Origin: UBA1941 sp046329555
GTDB taxonomy: Bacteria; Bacteroidota; Bacteroidia; Chitinophagales; LD1
DNA: 64,000 bases
NCBI GenBank assembly: GCA_046329555.1
Contig: JAXLUK010000002.1
Span: forward strand, 620,001 to 684,000
Reading direction: 5' to 3'
Below the pieces are notes generated by a model. That model was given only the letters and a program-made list of their open reading frames with translations, was not told the origin of the DNA and did not search any database. Both the position numbers and the translations under genes were made by a program. Below, one piece after another: positions 1-9,290 of the stretch (positions within the stretch are counted from its first letter, which is position 1; every line of letters starts with the position of its first letter).

Positions 1-1
1 T

Positions 2-124
2 AGTCATTACGGCATCAAACGCGACACCCTGGCGCTTCAACTCCTGTTCAATTAACGGCCATTGCTTCCTCGCTTTTCCAAAACCGGAAACCGGATTGAC
101 AATCGCTTTCCACTGTTCAAACAT
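2..124 (-). CDS. Diacylglycerol-kinase-family lipid kinase, N-terminal fragment
   Basis: The reading frame starts at the ATG at 124 and leaves the window after 41 residues (MFEQWKAIVNPVSGFGKA...). NPVSGFGKA near the N-terminus matches the NPxSGxGxA nucleotide-binding loop that opens the DAGK catalytic domain of YegS/BmrU/DgkB-type lipid kinases, and the following pattern (WP, IE, L, G, FD) is the usual spacing. Such enzymes phosphorylate diacylglycerol or related lipids with ATP at the membrane. It is divergent from ppx/gppA with 112 bp between start codons, so both promoters must lie in 125-236. Only the first tenth or so of the protein is visible, so substrate cannot be judged. Confidence 0.7.
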   Translation of the reverse strand, partial: MFEQWKAIVNPVSGFGKARKQWPLIEQELKRQGVAFDAVMT

Positions 125-236
125 TGGGGAAAAGTAACATAATTACCTAAGTTTTACTTCTTAGTTTTGAGGGAAAGCGGGTTCGAAAACCAGTGTAACA
201 AAGCACGTACAGCACACGGTTTTCTGGCTCTAACAA

Positions 237-1148
237 ATGCACATGGAACTAAAGAAATTTGCTGCTATCGATATTGGTTCGAATTCTGTTCGATTGCTGA
301 TTGAGCATGTGATTGAAACACCTAAAGAGGCGATGTTCAAAAAGAACTCGCTCATTCGCGTACCGGTGCGTTTGGGCGCCGATGCGTTCAACGACGAGAA
401 AATTCCGGAGCGTACGGTAAAGAAGTTAGTAGAAGCCATGGTTGCTTTTCGTTACCTGATGCAGGTGAATGACGTGGTGTATTATAAAGGTTGCGCCACC
501 TCGGCCATGCGCGAGGCGCGTAACGGGCCGGAAATTGTAAAACGAATTAGAAAAGAAGCCGGCATTGAAATTGAAATCATTTCAGGCAACAGCGAGGCTA
601 ATGTCATTTTTAACTCGCAGAATTATGTAGCCCAGCGCACTTCCGATAACTGCGTATTCATTGACGTAGGCGGCGGCAGTACTGAGATTACGATCTTTCA
701 AAACAGCAAAGTAAGCGCAGCAAAATCATTCGATATCGGCACCATCAGGCTGATGAATGAGCAAGTAACTAAGGAGCATTGGAAAACGTTGCGTGATTGG
801 TTAAAGAAAGAAACGAAGGGGCTCAAATCCTTTGCTGTAGTGGGTTCTGGCGGAAACATCAATCGTTTATCGAAGTTGGCAGAACTAAAACAAGGCAAGC
901 CGCTGTCGCTTGATATACTCACTGCGATGCATGCGCAGTTAAAGAAACTTTCCGTAGAAGAAAGGATGAAACAATTCGACCTGAACCCCGACCGCGCGGA
1001 CGTTATTGTTCCCGCAGCAGAAATTTTTATCCGGCTGATGGACTGGCTGGATGCATCGAAAATTTATGTGCCTAAAATTGGATTGAGTGATGGCTTGGTT
1101 CGTGAAGCCTATTGGGAATGGAAAGGTCACCAACGCAAAGGGCTGTAG
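237..1148 (+). CDS. Exopolyphosphatase / pppGpp phosphohydrolase family protein (short Ppx/GppA)
   Basis: 303 residues of the ASKHA fold. AIDIGSNSVRLLI (10-22) is phosphate loop 1, ATSAMREARNG (87-97) and SGNSEANVIF (116-125) carry the conserved Arg and Glu residues, FIDVGGGSTEI (141-151) is the second phosphate loop, and VVGSGGNINRL (201-211) is the adenosine-type motif. The family hydrolyses terminal phosphate from polyphosphate and/or the gamma phosphate of pppGpp. It lacks the C-terminal HD domain of the roughly 510-residue E. coli PPX, which is normal for the short form common in Bacteroidota. An in-frame ATG at 243 is an alternative start two codons in. Which substrate is used cannot be told from sequence. 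Confidence 0.88.
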   Translation: MHMELKKFAAIDIGSNSVRLLIEHVIETPKEAMFKKNSLIRVPVRLGADAFNDEKIPERTVKKLVEAMVAFRYLMQVNDVVYYKGCATSAMREARNGPEIVKRIRKEAGIEIEIISGNSEANVIFNSQNYVAQRTSDNCVFIDVGGGSTEITIFQNSKVSAAKSFDIGTIRLMNEQVTKEHWKTLRDWLKKETKGLKSFAVVGSGGNINRLSKLAELKQGKPLSLDILTAMHAQLKKLSVEERMKQFDLNPDRADVIVPAAEIFIRLMDWLDASKIYVPKIGLSDGLVREAYWEWKGHQRKGL

Positions 1149-1229
1149 TTGATTTCTTAAAATTTATTAATCGGTTGTAGAAGAAAGAAAATCCGCTTTT
1201 CATTTGCGGAACCTTAAACTTTCTTCACC

Positions 1230-2510
1230 ATGACCGAACATCTGCTGCACTATATCTGGCAGTACCAGTTATTTTCTAAATCTGATTTACTCACCAAGAG
1301 CGGCAAGCGCTTTACCGTGCTGCATCCCGGTTTTTACAATACGCAATCGGGTGCCGACTTTTTCCATGCGCGGTTGCAATTTGAAGATGCGGTGCTGGCA
1401 GGTAATGTAGAACTGCATATCCGGCAAAACGATTGGGAGAAGCATCAGCACCAACGCGATGCGGCGTATAATAACACCATCTTGCACGTTGTTTATGAAG
1501 CGGCTGAAACCAATTCGCCGCTGCAAAACGGCTATACGGTTGAAACGCTGGAATTGAAAGACCGCTTAGACGACCATATGTTGTGGCGCTACGAACAACT
1601 GATGGCGCAGCAGCAAAAGATGCCATGCGAAAAGCAATTTCCGGATTATGCCGATAGCGAGCGGTTTACCTTATTTCTGGAACGATTGAATATTGAGCGC
1701 TTAGAGCAAAAAGTGCGTCACCTGCAGCAAATGCTGCAACAGTCGAAGTTTCATTGGGACGAAGTGGCGTACAAACTTATTGCCACCTACCTGGGTGCAC
1801 CAGTAAATAAAGAGCCCATGCTACAACTTACGCTGGCGGCACCGCTCTTACTGGTGGCTAAATGTTGCGAAGAAAAGCAACGACTGGAAGCCCTGCTGTT
1901 TGGCCAGGCAGGATTGCTTGAAGGCAATTGGGAAGAAGATTATCCAAAACAATTACGAGATGAATACCGCTACCTGAAGCGATTGCATCATTTAGATAGT
2001 ATGGATGGCAGTTGTTGGAAATTTATGCGGATGCGTCCGGCTTCGTTTCCGGTTTTGCGTATTGCAGAGTTAGCCGCGCTATTGTATCGCAACGCATTCT
2101 TCTTTACAGATATTTTAGAAAGCGATTCGCGCGAGAAAATTCTACAACTATTCCAGGTGTCATTACATGGATATTGGCAACATCATGCGCGATTTGGTCA
2201 ACCACTGGCCCGACCGCTAACACAGTTGGGAAGTGCCACCAGAGATTCGCTGCTGATCAATGCCGTTGCGCCCTTATTATTTGTTTATGGTAAGCGCTAT
2301 GATGAAGAACGAAAGTGCGAATTAGCGCTTGATTTGTTGCGTCATACACCACCGGAAAACAACAGTGTGATCCGCCATTTTAAGCAAATGGGAGTTCGCA
2401 TTTCATCGGCACAAAACTCACAGGCGCTGCTGCAATTACAACAACATTACTGCGATAAAAAACGCTGCCTGTATTGTGACGTAGGCCGGAAAATTATCCT
2501 TCAGAAATAA
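1230..2510 (+). CDS. DUF2851 family protein
   Basis: 426-residue cytoplasmic protein without signal peptide or membrane segment. It has the DUF2851 pattern: an N-terminal block with GNVELHIRQNDWEKHQH (about 52-68) and NNTILHVVYE (about 75-84), a long helical middle, and a C-terminal KKRCLYCDVGRK cysteine pair. The family is nearly confined to Bacteroidota and its function is not established. The dense acidic/His block in the N-terminal part looks like a metal or nucleic-acid active site, but that is inference. It lies 81 bp after ppx/gppA on the same strand and converges on serS with a 13-bp gap. Confidence 0.82.
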   Translation: MTEHLLHYIWQYQLFSKSDLLTKSGKRFTVLHPGFYNTQSGADFFHARLQFEDAVLAGNVELHIRQNDWEKHQHQRDAAYNNTILHVVYEAAETNSPLQNGYTVETLELKDRLDDHMLWRYEQLMAQQQKMPCEKQFPDYADSERFTLFLERLNIERLEQKVRHLQQMLQQSKFHWDEVAYKLIATYLGAPVNKEPMLQLTLAAPLLLVAKCCEEKQRLEALLFGQAGLLEGNWEEDYPKQLRDEYRYLKRLHHLDSMDGSCWKFMRMRPASFPVLRIAELAALLYRNAFFFTDILESDSREKILQLFQVSLHGYWQHHARFGQPLARPLTQLGSATRDSLLINAVAPLLFVYGKRYDEERKCELALDLLRHTPPENNSVIRHFKQMGVRISSAQNSQALLQLQQHYCDKKRCLYCDVGRKIILQK

Positions 2511-2523
2511 TTGGGTACTCACC

Positions 2524-3792
2524 CTAAATCATATCAAAGCCGGTGTAAGGCACCAATGCTGCGGGAATACGGATACCGTCCTTCGTTTGATGATTTTCCA
2601 GCAAGCCAGCCACAATGCGCGGCAATGCCAGTGCACTGCCATTGAGCGTATGGGCCAGTCTAATTTTTTTGTCCTCTCCGCGAACGCGCAACTTCATTCG
2701 GTTGCTTTGAAAGGTTTCAAAGTTAGATACTGAGCTTACTTCCAGCCAGCGCTGTTGTGCCGTGCTGTACACTTCAAAATCATAGGTAAGTGCAGAGGCA
2801 AAGCTCATATCACCTCCGCAAAGGCGAAGGATACGATAGGGGAGCTCTAATTGCTTCAGCAAACTTTCAACATGTGCCACCATGCTATCTAACGCTGCAT
2901 AAGATTGCTCGGGAGTGGTAATGTGAACGATTTCCACTTTGTCGAATTGATGCAAGCGGTTCAGGCCGCGCACATCCTTGCCGTAGCTACCAGCTTCGCG
3001 GCGAAAACAAGGCGAGTACGCGCAATTTTTCTTAGGCAGATCGCGCTCATCAATAATCTCATCGCGATAAATATTCGTCACGGGCACTTCTGCCGTTGGA
3101 ATCAGATAAAAATTATCGAGCTGCGCATGGTACATCTGTCCTTCTTTATCGGGTAATTGCCCGGTGCCAAAACCAGATGCTTCATTGACCATATGTGGCG
3201 GAATAACTTCGTTATATCCTGCAGCGATAGCCTGATCTAAAAAGAAACTGATGAGTGCGCGTTGCAACTTAGCGCCCTTTCCTTTGTAAACCGGGAAACC
3301 CGCGCCTGTAATTTTCACGCCTAATTCAAGGTCAAACAAATCGTATTTCTTCGCCAGTTCCCAATGCGGCTGAGCGCCTTCATGCAGTTGCGGAATAGCA
3401 CCACTTTCACGTACCACTTCATTCTCTTCAGGTGTTTTACCCTTGGGCACACTGGCATGTGGCAAATTCGGAAAACGAACCAACAACTGAAACTGTTGGT
3501 CATCCAATACGCTTACTTGTTCTGTTAGCTTCGCGCTTTCTTCTTTAAAACTCGCGGCTTCCAACTTACGCGTTTCTGCTACTTCCTTTTTTCCTTGTTT
3601 GAATAGTTCGCCAATTTCTTTGGCCAGTGCATTTTCTTTTGCCCGCACCTCTTCCATCTGATGCTGCACCTTTCTACGCTTTTCATCCACCAGCAACAGC
3701 TCATCTACCAAATGAATTTCTTTAAAGTGCTTTTTCTCTAGTCCTGCGCGTACCCGGTCGGCATCAGTACGCAACACCTGTAATTCTAACAT
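2524..3792 (-). CDS. serS: Seryl-tRNA synthetase
   Basis: 422 residues, the usual length for bacterial SerRS. Residues about 27-105 form the N-terminal antiparallel coiled-coil arm that grips the long variable arm of tRNA-Ser (charged heptads such as EEVRAKENALAKEIGELFKQ). Class II motif 2 is CFRREAGSYGKDVRGLNR, with the serine and ATP site around TAEVPVTN; motif 3 is GSALALPRIVAGLLEN near the C-terminus, followed by IRIPAALVPY. It charges tRNA-Ser (and tRNA-Sec where present) in the cytoplasm. A TATCTTCG box lies 18-25 nt upstream of the ATG. No abnormality seen. Confidence 0.97.
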   Translation of the reverse strand: MLELQVLRTDADRVRAGLEKKHFKEIHLVDELLLVDEKRRKVQHQMEEVRAKENALAKEIGELFKQGKKEVAETRKLEAASFKEESAKLTEQVSVLDDQQFQLLVRFPNLPHASVPKGKTPEENEVVRESGAIPQLHEGAQPHWELAKKYDLFDLELGVKITGAGFPVYKGKGAKLQRALISFFLDQAIAAGYNEVIPPHMVNEASGFGTGQLPDKEGQMYHAQLDNFYLIPTAEVPVTNIYRDEIIDERDLPKKNCAYSPCFRREAGSYGKDVRGLNRLHQFDKVEIVHITTPEQSYAALDSMVAHVESLLKQLELPYRILRLCGGDMSFASALTYDFEVYSTAQQRWLEVSSVSNFETFQSNRMKLRVRGEDKKIRLAHTLNGSALALPRIVAGLLENHQTKDGIRIPAALVPYTGFDMI

Positions 3793-3809
3793 ACGCTAAA
3801 TTTGAAGCG

Positions 3810-3817
3810 CGAAGATA
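3810..3817 (-). promoter_or_regulatory. Candidate -7 box for serS
   Basis: TATCTTCG on the minus strand, 18 nt upstream of the serS ATG, against the Bacteroidota consensus TAnnTTTG (7 of 8). A T-run lies about 19 nt further upstream but overlaps the stop of the preceding gene. Sequence match only. Confidence 0.3.
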
Positions 3818-3824
3818 AGCAAAC

Positions 3825-4871
3825 TCACTTCACTAAAATTAATTCATCTTTCTCATTGTCTATCGACCAGCTTTTAAACTTGTTCAGGAACGATTTTCCC
3901 AGTAAGAACAAGGCGTTGGGATCTTCAGAAACTGCGATAGTAAGCCGATTTACGGTATAATCTCCAACTTTAAAGCCATTCATCAGATAGCGCCGCAATT
4001 GAACAGTGCGCCCATCGGCCAGGGTATATGCCCGCGAAGTCATAGCGTCAGTCGGCAACAGTAATTTCTTTTCTAATAACTGTCGTTCTAACTTTTCATT
4101 GACAAAAACATCTTCCGCTCCTGAATCGAGAACAAATAAGCGGTCGGTACCGGCCAGATTTATTTTTACGCGGAAAACCTTAGACAGGCGCAGAAGAGGA
4201 ATACTAATTTTAGCGGCACCACCCACTACATCTTCATTGCCTGAGCCAGCTTTTCCCTTGTCCTGATAGCACGCTTGCATCAAATCGTTCAGTAGTACAG
4301 AGTTGGGGTCAGCAATTTCTGCGAGTTGTTTCAATGGAACATTTCTTTCCTTAATTTGATCCCACATACAACTACATAAATCTGTATGGTTAGATGCCGT
4401 GTCCATATGCCGGGCTCGCAAAGCTTCTCGGCAAGTTTTAACAACACTGCTCCGCAACTCTTGATTATTATAAATTTCACGCATATTGTCATCGCTTCCG
4501 GCCTCCTGAATCGTTTGCCTTCCGCTTTGACTTTTCATGGCGGCCACTACCTCGGGAGCAAAACATTCCTGAATATTTTTAAACAAAGAGGAGTTCGAGT
4601 CAGACATTAGCACAGGAAGATTAGCGAGCTGATCTAAAAATTCGCTATAGGTAAAAGTAATTCCAAACTGCTTCACCATGCAGGTACATGTGGCCGTGGC
4701 GAAAGAATCGGTGGCCGAAGGGGCATTCGACCGTATACCTGTTGCACAGTTGGCAATAAAGGCTGCTCTTCCGGGCATATGTTTACCATCTCGAAAAACA
4801 ATATCATCGTTTTGAGCAAGAACCCAATTTTGCATACCAAATGCAATGGCAACCAGTAAGAGATTTTTCAT
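3825..4871 (-). CDS. Secreted retropepsin-like aspartic protease with two Cys modules
   Basis: 348 residues from the ATG at 4871, chosen because it opens a good signal peptide (MKNLLLVAIAFGMQNWVLAQ); the frame upstream has no such feature. After the signal come two related segments, each with Cys...CxC...Cys spacing (TATCTCM and TDLCSCM as centres, then ECFAPE and ACYQD). The last 110 or so residues resemble a single-domain clan AA retropepsin: FVLDSGAEDVFV is the active-site loop with Ser replacing the usual Thr of DTGA, AYTLADGRTVQL is the flap region and FLLGKSFLNKF is the conserved closing strand. Such domains act as homodimers. Likely periplasmic or surface located. Substrate unknown. 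Confidence 0.7.
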   Translation of the reverse strand: MKNLLLVAIAFGMQNWVLAQNDDIVFRDGKHMPGRAAFIANCATGIRSNAPSATDSFATATCTCMVKQFGITFTYSEFLDQLANLPVLMSDSNSSLFKNIQECFAPEVVAAMKSQSGRQTIQEAGSDDNMREIYNNQELRSSVVKTCREALRARHMDTASNHTDLCSCMWDQIKERNVPLKQLAEIADPNSVLLNDLMQACYQDKGKAGSGNEDVVGGAAKISIPLLRLSKVFRVKINLAGTDRLFVLDSGAEDVFVNEKLERQLLEKKLLLPTDAMTSRAYTLADGRTVQLRRYLMNGFKVGDYTVNRLTIAVSEDPNALFLLGKSFLNKFKSWSIDNEKDELILVK

Positions 4872-5036
4872 AATACCCGCAAGTTTACTCATTTCATTAT
4901 TAGCTGTCGTTACCATTAAAGAAAACTGAAGAAATGGCATCACCAGCCTTATCTTAGATTGGTTGTCCCTTCATCCTCACCGAACCTTTCTTCGTGCCAT
5001 TTGTTCATATCGCCTCTTATCATTATACATTGCGCC

Positions 5037-5951
5037 ATGATTCGTACTGCTGCCTTACTCATCCTAACCATCATCGTATTGCCCTTAGTGGCTTTTAAAT
5101 TCGGCACACCGCTTGACGATACGCAGTGGTGGATGTTGAAACGCAGTGGCATGGCCATGCTGGGTCTTGCCATGGGCTGTTTCATCCTCAGTGAGATAAC
5201 CCGAAATTGCAGTCAGTTTGATAAACTCTGGAGCATCTTACCCATTGGTTACACCTGGTATTTCGCCCACGTGAGCAACTATGAACCTCGTTTAGTTTTG
5301 ATGGCGGTGTTGGCTACCATTTGGGGAGTGCGCCTCACCTATAACTTTGCGCGCCGCGGTGGTTATAGCTGGAAATTCTGGTCGGGAGAAGAAGATTATC
5401 GCTGGGAGGTACTGCGTCAACGGCCTGAATTCAAAGACAAAAAAGTGGCGTGGACACTCTTCAACTTCTTCTTTATTTCGATTTACCAAAATGCTTTGGT
5501 GTGGCTATTTGCGTTGCCCCCGGTTTTAGCCTGGCAGGCACATGACAAGCCTCTTGGCATAGCTGACTATATTTTGGCGGTAGTAATGATTGTGCTGGTA
5601 ATTACGGAAACGATTGCCGATCAGCAGCAGTGGAATTTTCAAAACAAAAAGTATAGTAAGAAAAAAAGCGGTGAAGCCCTCACCAAAGAAGAAGCGCAAG
5701 GATTCATCAGCAGTGGATTATGGGCTTATTCCCGTCATCCGAATTACGCCTGCGAACAAAGCATTTGGGTGGTGTTCTATCTGATTGGCGCACTGGCCAC
5801 CGGTATGTATATCAACTGGAGTATGGCCGGTTGTTTATTGCTGATTTTACTGTTTAAAGGGAGTTCAGATTTTAGTGAAGAAATTTCAGCAGGGAAATAT
5901 CCCGCTTACAAGGATTATCAGGCACGGGTGGGTCGTTTCCTTCCGTTTTAA
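5037..5951 (+). CDS. DUF1295 (steroid 5-alpha-reductase-like) membrane protein
   Basis: 304 residues from the ATG at 5037; the longer frame from 4959 adds a stretch unlike the family. Multiple membrane segments (about 5-22, 36-54, 63-80, 85-102, 150-175, 185-205, 250-285). The C-terminal core SGLWAYSRHPNYACEQ is the hallmark of DUF1295/ICMT-like methyltransferase and 5-alpha-reductase folds, where the Arg-His-Pro-Asn motif lies near the cofactor. Also typical are DKLWSILP and RGGYSWKFW. Family members reduce or methylate lipid substrates in the membrane, but the bacterial reaction is not defined. It converges on the small secreted protein at 5952 with no gap. Confidence 0.85.
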   Translation: MIRTAALLILTIIVLPLVAFKFGTPLDDTQWWMLKRSGMAMLGLAMGCFILSEITRNCSQFDKLWSILPIGYTWYFAHVSNYEPRLVLMAVLATIWGVRLTYNFARRGGYSWKFWSGEEDYRWEVLRQRPEFKDKKVAWTLFNFFFISIYQNALVWLFALPPVLAWQAHDKPLGIADYILAVVMIVLVITETIADQQQWNFQNKKYSKKKSGEALTKEEAQGFISSGLWAYSRHPNYACEQSIWVVFYLIGALATGMYINWSMAGCLLLILLFKGSSDFSEEISAGKYPAYKDYQARVGRFLPF

Positions 5952-6209
5952 TTACGGATTACCCACACCAACATCTACCTTCACCTTGGTTTTCTTTTGA
6001 ATCGCATCTTCCATTCTGCAAATCACTGCGCCCCGCGGTAGCGTAGCATCCAGTTTATATCTGGATTTATCGGCATTCGTAATAATTAAAGAAGAAGGCT
6101 TTCTGCGCAGCACCGTGCTATGCACACAAGAATCAGGCTGCTGTGCCAGAGCAAAACCAGTAATCAGCCAGCCTGCTAGACACCACCTAATTTTGAACGC
6201 CCTTGCCAT
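5952..6209 (-). CDS. Small secreted protein of unknown function
   Basis: 85 residues. An N-terminal hydrophobic stretch ending FALAQ/QPDS reads as a signal peptide (cleavage about residue 22), leaving a mature protein of about 63 residues with two cysteines (SCVHS and VICRM) that could form one disulfide. The start overlaps the end of the upstream glycosyltransferase gene by 34 bp, suggesting translational coupling as the last gene of the glycan cluster. I recognise no family. Confidence 0.55.
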   Translation of the reverse strand: MARAFKIRWCLAGWLITGFALAQQPDSCVHSTVLRRKPSSLIITNADKSRYKLDATLPRGAVICRMEDAIQKKTKVKVDVGVGNP

Positions 6210-8092
6210 ATTATTGCCAAATCATTACTAATCGTATAATCTTTCGCGTAGCGTAAATTTAGTTGTTTCAAATCAGATGATGGCAAGGTGTTTTTGGTAA
6301 AACAACTGCTATACAATACGGCAGCAGGCAACTTGGGCAGATGGCCCAGCAGGCCTTGCGGATCGTAGCCCACCCAAGTCATTTTTCCGGTAACCACCAA
6401 CCACCAATGCTGCAACAAGCCGCTTTTATTGGTGGCCACCAACAACGGCAATAGCGGCAACATCAATACACAACAGGTGATATCCAGCAACCGCTTCTTT
6501 CTATACGCCAGCGGCCGAGCCAAATTCAAATGAAGATCACCTGCATACAAATCGCCTGCTGTGTTTTTAGAGTTGCTGCCAATAAGTGCATCCACACCCG
6601 GGTTTAGAAATTTAATGTCGGTCTGCTGCCCATATGATGCTGTAAGTGCAATACAATTCTTAAAAGATACCATTTCGGTAGAAAACACCATTTCGCTAAT
6701 GGGAAAAGTGCGCAAATAATCAGGCATCAAAGGCAAGGCTGATTCCTGCATTACTACAGCCACCTTTTTATCAGCATGTGCCTGTTGCAAAATGTGCTGC
6801 ACTGTTGCTGCGGCAGCGCCCGTGCCTACAATTAATACATCACCCTTAGCGGTAGCATCAAATGAGAATTTTCCAAGCCGAACTAAATTATAGACCACTC
6901 TTGTAAAAACCATCGCCAGTACAGCTACTACGGCTCCCAACAAAATGATTGCTCTTGAAAAACGCCAACTTTCAGGAAGGAAGGCATACCACGCGGCAAT
7001 AAGTACCGTGGCCAGCAACACTCCTTTTAAAATGGCGCGTAACTGAAACGGTCGCTCATAGCCGCCACTAAAAAACGCGCCAGCCGTCCAGGTGAAAACA
7101 TACAATGGCACTACTACGCCCAGAAACTGTAGCGGATAATACTCCGGGGCGTTCTTTATGTTACTGGCCCAGAACTTAATGACACCAAAGGTTCCCCCAT
7201 AAATGAGTAGTGCGTCTAACAATATCAAAAAGCCAGATGCCAGCAATCCGCCAATAACGGTCAGCACAGCGCGAAACACCACCGCCAGATGTATTAAGAT
7301 GGAGAAAACAGTGGCTCCGCGTGCAGCAAAATGTTTTCTGGCGAAAATGATCATTGCTTCATAAAACACCTTCACATAATTGAGTGAGCCTTTCTTGGTA
7401 CTTTCCCCTTTGTAGTGAATGATGGTCGTATCGGCCAGATAATAATTCTTATATCCACCTTTAATCACACGATAACTGAGGTCGATATCTTCACCATACA
7501 TGAAAAAAGTTTCATCAAAAAAACCAATCTCATCTAACACCTTTTTTCTAAAGAACATGAATGCTCCGGAGAGAATTTCAACTTCATGACTTTCTTCTTT
7601 CGATAAAAAACCAAGGTGGTATTGGCCGAATATTTTTGAAGCTGGAAACAATGCTGCCATTCCGAACATTTTGTAAAACGCCACCGCAGGCGTAGGTAAT
7701 CCACGTTTTGATTCGGGTAGAAAAACGCCCTTGCCGTCAATCATCTTTACCCCTAAAGCGCCGCATGCGGTTTGTTCTTCCATAAACCGGATACAGGTAC
7801 CGAAAGTGTCTTCGGCCACTACAGTATCCGGATTCAAAATCAAAACATACTGCCCCTTCGCCAAGGCCATCGCCTGATTATTGGCTTTTGAAAAACCGGG
7901 ATTGCCACTGTTGGCAATCAATTGTACCTGCGGAAATTTTTCACGAACCATCTCTACCGATCCATCCTGAGAATTGTTATCTACTACAAATACTTCCATA
8001 GTGATGCCATTGCCAGCGCGATAAACCGACTGCAGGCACTGTTCCAAAAAGTACCGCACATTGTAATTGACAATAACTACAGATAAATCCAT
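6176..8092 (-). CDS. GT2 glycosyltransferase fused to a membrane and degenerate phosphoglycosyl-transferase-like region
   Basis: 638 residues from the ATG at 8092, one base after the stop of the preceding gene. Residues 1-235 are a WbbL-like GT2 domain: VVIVNYNVRYFL, VVDNNSQDGS, NPGFSKANNQAM, LNPDTVV (DxD equivalent) and MYGEDIDLSYRV. Several membrane helices follow (about 265-430), then a Rossmann-like GDVLIVGTGAAAATV, then a C-terminal piece beginning RKKRLLDITCCVLMLPLLPLL and continuing to LVVTGKMTWVGYDPQG. The last two resemble the membrane segment and the LkGxMSxVGPRP block of WcaJ/PglC phosphoglycosyl transferases, but the catalytic Asp-Glu pair is not evident. It probably adds a sugar to a lipid-linked glycan at the inner membrane. 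Confidence 0.75.
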   Translation of the reverse strand: MDLSVVIVNYNVRYFLEQCLQSVYRAGNGITMEVFVVDNNSQDGSVEMVREKFPQVQLIANSGNPGFSKANNQAMALAKGQYVLILNPDTVVAEDTFGTCIRFMEEQTACGALGVKMIDGKGVFLPESKRGLPTPAVAFYKMFGMAALFPASKIFGQYHLGFLSKEESHEVEILSGAFMFFRKKVLDEIGFFDETFFMYGEDIDLSYRVIKGGYKNYYLADTTIIHYKGESTKKGSLNYVKVFYEAMIIFARKHFAARGATVFSILIHLAVVFRAVLTVIGGLLASGFLILLDALLIYGGTFGVIKFWASNIKNAPEYYPLQFLGVVVPLYVFTWTAGAFFSGGYERPFQLRAILKGVLLATVLIAAWYAFLPESWRFSRAIILLGAVVAVLAMVFTRVVYNLVRLGKFSFDATAKGDVLIVGTGAAAATVQHILQQAHADKKVAVVMQESALPLMPDYLRTFPISEMVFSTEMVSFKNCIALTASYGQQTDIKFLNPGVDALIGSNSKNTAGDLYAGDLHLNLARPLAYRKKRLLDITCCVLMLPLLPLLVATNKSGLLQHWWLVVTGKMTWVGYDPQGLLGHLPKLPAAVLYSSCFTKNTLPSSDLKQLNLRYAKDYTISNDLAIIWQGRSKLGGV

Positions 8093-8093
8093 C

Positions 8094-9290
8094 TTAGTTC
8101 CGTTTGGTTGGGCTCCACGCCCCCGATTGAACACCGCGGATGTAGCGCCAGAAGCCCAGGGCTAGCGCCACATTCATAGCAATAAAATAAGCAATTAAGC
8201 GCAACAACGGCCAATGCCAACCCCATCGCGCCAACAGGGCATCGGCCAGCGGTGTTGCTATTGTTAGGATGTAGCCCATTAAAAGACACTTCCAAATGAT
8301 ACCGAAAGGAGCTAAGAGGGCTAAGCCCACGCCAATCATCAATAGCCATAGTGGCCCCAGCCACCGCAACACCTTGTGAGAAAGAAAACAGAATCCCACG
8401 TAACGCTCATGAAACAATATGCGCCAATACACCATCAGGTTTTGTATGTTGCCGGTACTGATTCTTGTTTTTCGTTTAAACTCTTCCTTCACATCGCCTG
8501 GCACATCTTCTTCACACAGGGCCTCCGGATTCAGGATAGCGTGATAGCCTTGTTGCAGTACATTCATGGAGACATAAAAATCTTCCATCAAAAAATTCCC
8601 GGGAAGCTGCGGAAACAAAGATGGCCGAACCGCATAACAAGCGCCGAATGCGCCTTGCATAGCACCCCACAGCAACCCTTCGCGATATTTGATCATATTC
8701 TCGCGGCTGATGTATTGTTGCTCTTGCGCGGCTACACCTTCGCCTGAAATCCGATTGATGACATTAGCACCAACCTGCCCTACGCGTTTATCAGAAAAAT
8801 AGGCGGCCAATTCGTGGAGCGTTTCCGGATGAAACATCACGTTGGCATCTGTAAGCACCAGTATCGCATCTTCCGGAAGCTGCTCCAAACCCATTTCTGC
8901 AGTCAACTTATTGAGCACGCCTGCCTTACCGGAGCGCTGTTGGTAAGGAAGGAGACGCAACTGCGGAAACCTTGAAAGTTGTGCGGCAATTAAATCATTA
9001 GTGGTGTCAGTAGAACAGTCTGAGCCAATGTACACCTCCAGCAATTCAGCAGGATAGGCCGTATTGAAAAGCGATTCTATTTTCTGAACAATAACCTTTT
9101 CTTCATTAAACACTGAAAACAACACGTATATCCTTGGCCAATGATGGTTGGCCGCATATCGTTGATACGGTAGCGATTTGCCTATGGCCATCCATTGCAG
9201 TAGCCATGGGAAAATGACGTAAGAATGGAACATCGCCAATACCGCAACCAACAATAACACCAGCGGAAAATATATGGCGAATAACAGCAT
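8094..9290 (-). CDS. Membrane GT2 glycosyltransferase (processive beta-glycosyltransferase type)
   Basis: 398 residues. N-terminal membrane helix (about 5-30), then a cytosolic GT2 domain with VFNEEKVI, YIGSDCSTDTT (donor Asp), LTDANVMF (DxN in the DxD position), LMEDFYVSMNVLQQGY (ED acceptor/base motif) and RKTRISTGNIQNL in the position of the QxxRW acceptor motif, then three or four C-terminal helices. This order is that of cellulose-synthase- and hyaluronan-synthase-like enzymes. The start overlaps the stop of the upstream GT4 gene (TAATG), so the three genes are a translationally coupled unit. Product unknown; exopolysaccharide or O-antigen is most likely. Confidence 0.85.
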   Translation of the reverse strand: MLLFAIYFPLVLLLVAVLAMFHSYVIFPWLLQWMAIGKSLPYQRYAANHHWPRIYVLFSVFNEEKVIVQKIESLFNTAYPAELLEVYIGSDCSTDTTNDLIAAQLSRFPQLRLLPYQQRSGKAGVLNKLTAEMGLEQLPEDAILVLTDANVMFHPETLHELAAYFSDKRVGQVGANVINRISGEGVAAQEQQYISRENMIKYREGLLWGAMQGAFGACYAVRPSLFPQLPGNFLMEDFYVSMNVLQQGYHAILNPEALCEEDVPGDVKEEFKRKTRISTGNIQNLMVYWRILFHERYVGFCFLSHKVLRWLGPLWLLMIGVGLALLAPFGIIWKCLLMGYILTIATPLADALLARWGWHWPLLRLIAYFIAMNVALALGFWRYIRGVQSGAWSPTKRN

